A stretch of 64,000 bases of DNA, from contig JABFSE010000008.1 in NCBI GenBank assembly GCA_013140765.1, forward strand, positions 145,940 through 209,939. The letters are read 5' to 3'. The translations under genes and the position numbers were made by a program. The notes beneath the pieces were generated by a model that had not been told where the DNA came from, searched no databases, and was given only the letters and a program-made list of their open reading frames with translations. This stretch comes from Sulfuriferula sp. GTDB taxonomy: Bacteria; Pseudomonadota; Gammaproteobacteria; Burkholderiales; Sulfuriferulaceae. How positions within the stretch are numbered: the first letter of the stretch is position 1; the number at the start of each line of letters is the position of its first letter. This document shows, one piece after another, positions 58,846-64,000 of the stretch.

Positions 58846-59214
58846 ATGATTAACAAACAACGTGGCATGGGCTTATTCGGCATATTTTTTGTCGCAATGG
58901 GCTTGGTATTCAGTAGCATCGTCGTCATGAAAGTCGTGCCTGCCTACCTAGAATACGGTGCAATTAAAAAAGTATTCAAAGTCATCGCTAACGATCCTGC
59001 CATGAAAGATGCCAAAGCAGGTGCTATCCGTGAATCCTACACGCGCCGCTCGAGCATAGACAATATCACCAGCGTAACCGCCGATGATTTAGACATTAGT
59101 CATGACGACAATGGCAAACTGCTAATTAGCGCAAGCTACCACGTAGAAAAGCCATTATTCAGCAATGTCGGCATCTATATAGACTTCAAACCCACCTCCG
59201 CCGAGGCTCCGTAA
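58846..59214 (+). CDS. DUF4845-family membrane protein
   Basis: The start at ATG 58846 has GAGGG five bases before it and gives 122 residues; an ATG at 58834 overlaps the lepB stop. One N-terminal membrane helix (RGMGLFGIFFVAMGLVFSSIVVMKVVPAYLEY) resembles a pilin-like start, then a small periplasmic domain with ADDLDISHDDNG. DUF4845 genes lie between lepB and rnc in many beta- and gammaproteobacteria. Role unknown. Confidence 0.85.
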   Translation: MINKQRGMGLFGIFFVAMGLVFSSIVVMKVVPAYLEYGAIKKVFKVIANDPAMKDAKAGAIRESYTRRSSIDNITSVTADDLDISHDDNGKLLISASYHVEKPLFSNVGIYIDFKPTSAEAP

Positions 59215-59215
59215 C

Positions 59216-59887
59216 GTGTCAGCTGTTGAACATGCATTAGGCTACACCTTTCAACGCGCAGCATTGCTCACGCAGGCACTCACGCACCGCAGCTTTAGCA
59301 CACCACACAATGAACGTCTGGAGTTTTTAGGCGATAGCGTGCTCAACTGCGTCATTGCGCAAGTCCTGTACACCCGCTTTCCCGACTTACCCGAAGGCGT
59401 ATTATCGCGCTTGCGTTCCAATTTAGTCCGCCAACAAGCACTCCACGAAATCGCTGAAGCACTAGGCTTAGGTGCGCATTTGCGCCTAGGTGACGGCGAA
59501 GTCAAAAGTGGCGGACGCAACCGCCCCTCCATACTCGCCGATGCCGTCGAATCGCTATTTGGCGCCATTTTATTAGACAGCGGCTTTGCACAAGCAGAAC
59601 GCATTATTCAGCAAATCTACGCACAGCGCATCGCCGCCATAGATCCAGCCACCCCCGCCAAAGACCCCAAAACACTGCTACAAGAAGCCCTACAAAGCAA
59701 GCATTTACCCTTACCTAACTATCAGCTAGAAAAAGCAACAGGGCACGCCCACGAACAAATTTTCAACATCACCTGCGACATCCCCGCGCTGTCGATTAAA
59801 ACCACAGGCGTAGCCAGCAACCGCCGCGCCGCCGAACAAGCCGCCGCACTCAGTGCTTATCAAGCATTAACAAACCCTGCTCACTAA
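59216..59887 (+). CDS. rnc: Ribonuclease III
   Basis: Cleaves double-stranded RNA in rRNA and mRNA processing. 223 residues from GTG 59216, one base after the DUF4845 stop. The signature ERLEFLGDSVLN holds the catalytic Glu and Asp, followed by ADAVESLFGAILLDSGF. The C-terminal dsRNA-binding domain is at about 150-220. It ends the operon; era is not next, contrary to many relatives. Confidence 0.95.
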   Translation: MSAVEHALGYTFQRAALLTQALTHRSFSTPHNERLEFLGDSVLNCVIAQVLYTRFPDLPEGVLSRLRSNLVRQQALHEIAEALGLGAHLRLGDGEVKSGGRNRPSILADAVESLFGAILLDSGFAQAERIIQQIYAQRIAAIDPATPAKDPKTLLQEALQSKHLPLPNYQLEKATGHAHEQIFNITCDIPALSIKTTGVASNRRAAEQAAALSAYQALTNPAH

Positions 59888-59963
59888 AAACCGCCTCAGC
59901 TTGTATCGATAACACGACCTGCAACAGCGTGGGTTAGTTTGAGCATCAAACATTCGCTTTTTT

Positions 59964-59992
59964 ATTTACAATGTAAATACAATTGATATAAT
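59964..59992 (+). promoter_or_regulatory. Promoter and operator of the brnT operon
   Basis: A -35 TTTACA (59965-59970), 16-base spacer and perfect -10 TATAAT (59987-59992). ATTTACA-A-TGTAAAT (59964-59978), a perfect 7-base palindrome, covers the -35, as expected for autorepression by an antitoxin or toxin-antitoxin complex. The start falls within a base or two of the brnT ATG. Confidence 0.7.
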
Positions 59993-59999
59993 TCAACAC

Positions 60000-60299
60000 A
60001 TGGATATTCACTTTGAACTCAACGGTATGCGCTTTGTCTGGAATGCTAAAAAAGCAGTAGCTAACCCAGTCAAGCACGATGGCATTACCTTTGAACAAGC
60101 GGCAACAGTGTTATTTGACCCATTATTTGAACTGCTTGAAGCAGATCGCAACGATGAGGTGCGTGATGCCTTAATTGGTTATGATGTTTCTGGCAAATTG
60201 CTGTTTGTAGTGCATATTGATGTTGAGGGTGAGTTTTTTCGCCTTATTTCCGCCCGTCGGGCAACTAACGAAGAAAGGGTAAACCATGAGCATTCCTGA
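60000..60299 (+). CDS. brnT: BrnT-family ribonuclease toxin
   Basis: 99 residues in the BrnT pattern: FVWNAKKAVANPVKHDGITFEQAATVLFDPLF (family FxWDxxKxxxNxxKHG), LIGYDVSGKLLFVVHID and ISARRATNEE with the active-site Arg and Glu at the end. BrnT is an RNase of a type II system. The promoter places the transcript start at the ATG itself, so the message is probably leaderless; there is no ribosome site. It overlaps the antitoxin frame by 14 bases. Confidence 0.85.
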   Translation: MDIHFELNGMRFVWNAKKAVANPVKHDGITFEQAATVLFDPLFELLEADRNDEVRDALIGYDVSGKLLFVVHIDVEGEFFRLISARRATNEERVNHEHS

Positions 60300-60573
60300 G
60301 CGTATTAAATCCCGACTGAAAAAAGATCGTCCAATGACTTCAATTACAGTGCGCATTCCGACTGATGTCGTGGACTCGATGAAAGAGATTGCCCCTAAAC
60401 GCGGGTTTTCTGGATACCAATCTTTGCTAAAGTCATACTTAGGCGAGGGGCTACGACGTGATGAAGCACTGTATGCCTTTGGCGCAACAGCACGACTAAT
60501 TGAAGCCCTTAAAAAACGGGGCGTGCCAGAAGCCTTGATTGAGGAAGCGTCCCGTGAATTGCCAGTAGCGTAA
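60286..60573 (+). CDS. Antitoxin of the BrnT pair (ribbon-helix-helix type)
   Basis: 95 residues with MTSITVRIPTDVVDSMKEIAPKRGFSGYQSLLKSYLGEGL (about 17-56), which fits a ribbon-helix-helix DNA-binding fold of CopG/BrnA kind. A further charged helical tail follows (57-95). It lacks the usual BrnA length and opening but has its place after brnT. AAAGG lies before the ATG. It should neutralise BrnT and bind the operator upstream. Confidence 0.7.
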   Translation: MSIPERIKSRLKKDRPMTSITVRIPTDVVDSMKEIAPKRGFSGYQSLLKSYLGEGLRRDEALYAFGATARLIEALKKRGVPEALIEEASRELPVA

Positions 60574-60959
60574 TATAATGCGACGCGTTGTGATATATTT
60601 GCCTGCATAGCAATTTAGCTTAACTGAAAACTCTTGCGCCAACTCATCAAGATTTAATTTTACTAAAATTTGTGTAAGCCGATAGGCTAGTTTTTCATGT
60701 GTATCTGATTCTATTATGTTTCCCTCTGTTAACTTGATAGCTTCAACGCTATGGAAACTATCTTAACAGAGGCATCAGACAGGTGGTGTCACGAAAAAAT
60801 CAACCTTCATATTTTTTAGGGTAAACATATTAGATTCAGCAATTATCAGCCGCAAGCTATATATTCAAACCTCATAAACCAAATAAACACAACCACGCTC
60901 TATCATGCAAATCATTCCAACACTAAACTGTAAGCACACTACCGACGAAAGAAATTATC
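60574..60959. other. Gene-free, AT-rich region
   Basis: 386 bases after the toxin-antitoxin pair. No sensible frame of useful length in either direction. It holds a long imperfect inverted repeat at 60723-60772 and the ribosome site of the next gene near 60950 (GAAAGAAA). Its composition is more AT-rich than the neighbouring genes and could be remnant DNA from the arrival of the toxin-antitoxin pair (inference). Confidence 0.6.
60723..60772. repeat. Long imperfect inverted repeat (hairpin)
   Basis: CCTCTGTTAA and TTAACAGAGG form ten perfect outer pairs; after a 3-base bulge GATAG/CTATC adds five more, with a 17-base loop. There is no T run after it on either strand. It could be a small mobile repeat (REP or MITE-like) or an RNA structure. 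Confidence 0.65.
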
Positions 60960-62045
60960 ATGAGCGCTAACTTATTCACGCCTATCCAATTAGGGGCTTA
61001 CACTTTACCCAACCGCATTGTCATGGCACCCCTCACCCGCTGTCGTGCCGACGCAAACAACGCACCCCACGCTATCAATGTGGAATACTATCGCCAACGC
61101 GCATCAGCAGGTCTGATTATCAGCGAAGGCTCGCAAATCACGCCGTCAGCAGTGGGTTATTTGGGCACGCCGGGCATTTATAGCAAGGCACAAATCGCTG
61201 GCTGGCAACAAGTCACTGATGCGGTACACGATGCAGACGGGCGAATTTTCTTACAACTTTGGCATTGTGGGCGCGTATCACATCCATCCATGCTACCTGC
61301 TGCTCGGCTACCCGTCGCGCCCTCTAGCATCCGTGCAGAAGGACATGCGCACACGATGGAAGGCGTGCAAGCATTTGTCACCCCACACGCGCTCACGACA
61401 TCTGAAATCAACAATATCATTACTGACTTTGCAACTGCCGCACAAAACGCACTGGATGCAGGTTTTGATGGCGTAGAAATCCACGGTGCAAACGGCTATT
61501 TAATCGACCAGTTTATCCGTGATGGCAGCAATCAACGCACGGATGAATATGGCGGCTCACTCGCCAATCGGGCACGTTTTCTATTGGCAATCACGCAGGC
61601 AGTGGTGGCTGTGTGTGGTGCTGACCGTGTCGGCGTGCGCTTATCGCCCATCAACCCATTCAACGATATGCGTGACAGCAATCCACAAGCTATTTTTGAC
61701 CATATCGCCAGCGCATTAAGCCCGTTCAATTTAGCTTACCTGCACGTCACCGAATGGGCGGGACACGACACCAGCGCACCCCAGCCCAACTTTGATTTTG
61801 CCCAACTACGTGCCGCCTACCAAGGCACATATATGACCAATGGCGGCTACACGCTGAACACTGCCAATACGGCTATCGGCACAGGTGCGGCTGACCTCAT
61901 TGCATTTGGTACGCTCTATATTGCCAACCCTGATTTAGTTGAACGTTTTGCACACAATACCCCACTCAACCCCGCTGACGGCAACACATTCTACGGCGGC
62001 AATGAGGTTGGCTACACAGACTATCCATTTATGACACCCGTTTAG
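60960..62045 (+). CDS. Old Yellow Enzyme-family alkene reductase
   Basis: An FMN-dependent NAD(P)H reductase of activated alkenes or nitrate esters (361 residues). It has MAPLTRCRADANNAPHAINVEYYRQRASAGLIISEG at the front, FLQLWHCGRVSHPS, the paired His and Asn of VEIHGANGYLIDQF, RTDEYGGS and FGTLYIANPDLVER. It is similar to NemA/OYE class I. There is no nemR-like regulator next to it. Confidence 0.92.
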   Translation: MSANLFTPIQLGAYTLPNRIVMAPLTRCRADANNAPHAINVEYYRQRASAGLIISEGSQITPSAVGYLGTPGIYSKAQIAGWQQVTDAVHDADGRIFLQLWHCGRVSHPSMLPAARLPVAPSSIRAEGHAHTMEGVQAFVTPHALTTSEINNIITDFATAAQNALDAGFDGVEIHGANGYLIDQFIRDGSNQRTDEYGGSLANRARFLLAITQAVVAVCGADRVGVRLSPINPFNDMRDSNPQAIFDHIASALSPFNLAYLHVTEWAGHDTSAPQPNFDFAQLRAAYQGTYMTNGGYTLNTANTAIGTGAADLIAFGTLYIANPDLVERFAHNTPLNPADGNTFYGGNEVGYTDYPFMTPV

Positions 62046-62094
62046 CAAGCTCACAACTAAACGCTATAGCCACGTATCTGGATGCTGGCTATCA

Positions 62095-62214
62095 ATGCGA
62101 CGCGGACGACTCAACACCTTGGAATGCCCGCGTAAAGGCTATATTCGCGTTGATGCGGTTGATCAGCGACTCGTGGACACGTTGCTAACCATGCAAACCA
62201 TCCACGACCATTAA
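62095..62214 (+). CDS. Possible 39-residue ORF or gene remnant
   Basis: MRRGRLNTLECPRKGYIRV... ending ...QTIHDH. The same frame is open back through 62041, with no start until this ATG and no ribosome site, so it may be the leftover end of a lost gene. It lies between the OYE stop and the convergent ABC-F stop (5 bases away). No family recognised. Confidence 0.25.
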   Translation: MRRGRLNTLECPRKGYIRVDAVDQRLVDTLLTMQTIHDH

Positions 62215-62219
62215 AGCCT

Positions 62220-63878
62220 CTATAGCATCGCCTTAGCTTCTTCGCGCAGGCGTTTGGACTCACTGAGCAGATAACGCTGGTAATCATCTAAATCGCCGTC
62301 GAATGGCTCTACCTTGCCGCGCCCGACTAGCCAGAACTCATCACAAACTGAGCGCAACAAAGCACGGTCATGGCTTACCAGCATGAGCGTGCCTTCAAAC
62401 TCATTGAGTGCCATTGCTAAGGCTTCACGCGTCACCAAGTCCAAGTGGTTGGTTGGCTCATCCAGCAGTAGCAAATTTGGACGTTGCCATACCATCATCG
62501 CCAAGACCAAACGTGCTTTTTCGCCACCGCTCATCGTACCCACGGCCTGCTTGACCATGTCGCCACTGAAATTAAAGCCGCCCAAATAGCCACGCAATGC
62601 CTGTTCGCCTGTACGCTCTTTAGACTGTGTTTGCGACTCACGCGCTAGGCGCACCATATGCTCTAGCGGATTATCTTCTGGGCGCAACACATCCAGCTCT
62701 TGTTGTGCAAAATAACCAATGTTGAGCCCTTTGCCTTCAACAATATCGCCACTCAACGCCGCCATATCACGCGCTATGGTTTTAACCAAGGTAGATTTAC
62801 CCTGCCCGTTTGCGCCCAATATGCCTATGCGTTGCCCCGCTTGTACGGATTTGCTGATGTGCGTCAAAATAACCTTAGGCGGCAAATCATCGCCATTTTC
62901 ATCTTGTGCAACATAACCAAAGCTGGCATCCGAAATCGACAACATTGGGTTAGGAATATGCGTAGGCTCTTTGAATTCAAAGGTAAAATCGGCACTAACC
63001 AGCATAGGCGCGATTTTTTCCATTCTGTCCAACGCCTTCACGCGGCTTTGCGCTTGCTTGGCTTTACTGGCTGAGGCTTTGAAACGGTTAATAAACTTTT
63101 GCAAATGTTCGATTTTGTCCTGCTGTTTCTCAAAAGTCGCTTGTTGTAACAACATTTGCTCAGAGCGCAAAGTCTCAAACAAGCTGTAATTACCGCCATA
63201 ACGCGTTAATTGAGCGCAATCGATATGCACAGTTGTCGCTGTCACCGCATCGAGAAATTCTCTATCATGGCTGATAACTATCATCGTACCTGTGTAGCGT
63301 TTAAGCCAAGCCTCCAGCCACACTAACGCATCCAAATCCAAGTGGTTAGTCGGCTCATCCAGCAATAGCAAATCCGACGGGCACATCAACGCCCGCGCCA
63401 ATTGCAAGCGCATACGCCAACCACCCGAAAAGCTATTCACCGCACTATCCAACTCATGCAACTGAAACCCTAAACCCAATACCAAAGCCTGTGCACGCGC
63501 ATTGGCATCGTGCTCACCCGCGTCACCCAAATCAACATAGGCTTGGGCAATTAACATGCCGTCATCAGTTGCCTCAGCCACACGTAAAGCCTCGCGCAAC
63601 TCGGCTAAACGACTGTCACCACCGATGACAAAATCCGTAGCCGATTCTTCAGTCTCAGGCATATCCTGCGCGACTTGCGCCATACGCCATTGCTTAGGAT
63701 AATAAAAATCACCGCTATCTTCGTGCAATGTACCATTGAGCAAGCCAAACAAGGTTGACTTACCCGCACCATTCCGCCCCACCAAGCCCACTTTCTCACC
63801 AGGGTTAATGGTTAAAGATGCGTCATTAAGCAAGACTTTGGCACTGCGCCGCAAGGTTATATTTTTTAGGGTAATCAT
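62220..63878 (-). CDS. ABC-F family ATPase (YheS type)
   Basis: A soluble tandem ATPase acting on ribosomes. 552 residues with two ABC domains: GRNGAGKST, SGGWRMRLQLARAL and LLLLDEPTNHLDLDALVWLE in the first, GANGQGKST, SGGEKARLVLAMM and LLLLDEPTNHLDLVTREAL in the second. A charged linker between them (about 235-290) is the P-site tRNA interaction motif. There is no long C-terminal extension, which YheS and Uup of E. coli have, so the name is by overall likeness. Confidence 0.88.
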   Translation of the reverse strand: MITLKNITLRRSAKVLLNDASLTINPGEKVGLVGRNGAGKSTLFGLLNGTLHEDSGDFYYPKQWRMAQVAQDMPETEESATDFVIGGDSRLAELREALRVAEATDDGMLIAQAYVDLGDAGEHDANARAQALVLGLGFQLHELDSAVNSFSGGWRMRLQLARALMCPSDLLLLDEPTNHLDLDALVWLEAWLKRYTGTMIVISHDREFLDAVTATTVHIDCAQLTRYGGNYSLFETLRSEQMLLQQATFEKQQDKIEHLQKFINRFKASASKAKQAQSRVKALDRMEKIAPMLVSADFTFEFKEPTHIPNPMLSISDASFGYVAQDENGDDLPPKVILTHISKSVQAGQRIGILGANGQGKSTLVKTIARDMAALSGDIVEGKGLNIGYFAQQELDVLRPEDNPLEHMVRLARESQTQSKERTGEQALRGYLGGFNFSGDMVKQAVGTMSGGEKARLVLAMMVWQRPNLLLLDEPTNHLDLVTREALAMALNEFEGTLMLVSHDRALLRSVCDEFWLVGRGKVEPFDGDLDDYQRYLLSESKRLREEAKAML

Positions 63879-63920
63879 GTTATTAAGATAAGAATTGAGC
63901 CACGACTGCGGCTAGTATGT

Positions 63921-63948
63921 AAAAAGGCTTGCATCGCTGCAAGCCTTT
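63921..63948 (-). terminator. tRNA terminator
   Basis: Eleven perfect pairs AAAGGCTTGCA / TGCAAGCCTTT with loop TCGC (plus-strand view, 63923-63948). On the minus strand a T run follows. It lies just after the tRNA CCA end and upstream of the ABC-F start. Confidence 0.88.
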
Positions 63949-63954
63949 ATTTAC

Positions 63955-64000
63955 TGGTGGGTCTGGAGGGACTTGAACCCGCGACCAAAGGATTATGAGT
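63955..64000 (-). tRNA. tRNA with CAU anticodon (tRNA-Ile2 or Met), 3' half only
   Basis: On the minus strand the visible part reads anticodon loop CTCATAA, variable TTTGGTC, T loop TTCAAGT, acceptor CAGACCC, then ACCA. The encoded CCA ends at 63955. The variable and T-loop (TTTGGTCGCGGGTTCAAGT) are closer to E. coli tRNA-Ile2, whose C34 is turned to lysidine by TilS, than to elongator Met. One T-stem pair is C-U. The 5' half is outside the window, so identity is not settled. Confidence 0.85.

Overview
The window is chromosomal DNA from a Gram-negative bacterium of the phylum Pseudomonadota, most likely a betaproteobacterium (inference). Two things support this. The RpoE-type sigma factor has a TSTEFDAEEAE segment, which I know from betaproteobacterial homologues. 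The order exbB-exbD-(glycosyltransferase-like)-lpxK-trm112-kdsB-adk is also typical of that class. Lipid A, LPS and BAM genes show a complete outer membrane. The mix of glycogen genes, ferrous iron uptake, a high-potential iron-sulfur protein, a periplasmic truncated globin and a DsrE-like protein suits a free-living, redox-active lifestyle. Coding density is high. I saw no prophage, insertion sequence, integron or CRISPR array.

Layout. 1-5.6 kb: a minus-strand glycogen/maltodextrin set (malQ, a GH57 amylase-type gene, glgC and a glucokinase-family gene that has lost key residues). 5.7-7.8 kb: Fur-type promoter and feoAB. 7.8-17.3 kb: plus-strand run exbBD, a KDO-transferase-like gene, lpxK, trm112, kdsB, adk, rlmD, pgl, a DUF4139 protein and a diguanylate cyclase. 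17.3-20.9 kb: an HTH-cupin regulator divergent from an omega-transaminase and a CoA-acylating semialdehyde dehydrogenase, which together fit beta-alanine breakdown. 20.95-21.1 kb: an unlisted 38-residue membrane protein with its own strong promoter.

21.2-41.7 kb is one long minus-strand array. Read in transcription order it runs rpsB, tsf, pyrH, frr, uppS, cdsA, dxr, rseP, bamA, skp, lpxD, fabZ, lpxA, lpxB, rnhB, a CopD-like protein, a His-rich membrane protein and an RND metal efflux system (adaptor, pump, outer membrane channel). The rpsB leader can form a pseudoknot whose last strand abuts the ribosome binding site. 41.7-44.9 kb: clsB, its YbhP-like partner and gltA (minus).

45.3-47.0 kb: three exported proteins in a row, a DUF3034 protein, a truncated haemoglobin and a Tat-exported HiPIP, preceded by a 349-base region with a good sigma-54-type promoter and a tandem repeat. 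47.0-51.5 kb: a thioredoxin/DUF255 protein and an SRPBCC protein face a divergent ECF sigma factor, single-domain cupin anti-sigma candidate and YheT-like hydrolase. 51.6-53.2 kb: rlmM and a single DsrE-family gene. 53.3-59.9 kb: the envelope-stress and translation/secretion cluster rpoE-rseA-rseB-rseC-glutaredoxin-lepA-lepB-DUF4845-rnc. 60.0-60.6 kb: a BrnT toxin/antitoxin pair whose transcript looks leaderless. 61-64 kb: an Old Yellow Enzyme, a YheS-type ABC-F ATPase and the 3' half of a CAU-anticodon tRNA cut by the window edge.

Most of the window is ordinary. The best candidates for something new are the rpsB leader pseudoknot, the active-site-less glucokinase, the sigma-54/DUF3034-globin-HiPIP locus, the small membrane protein at 21 kb, the terminator-like hairpin placed directly before lepA, and the leaderless BrnT operon.
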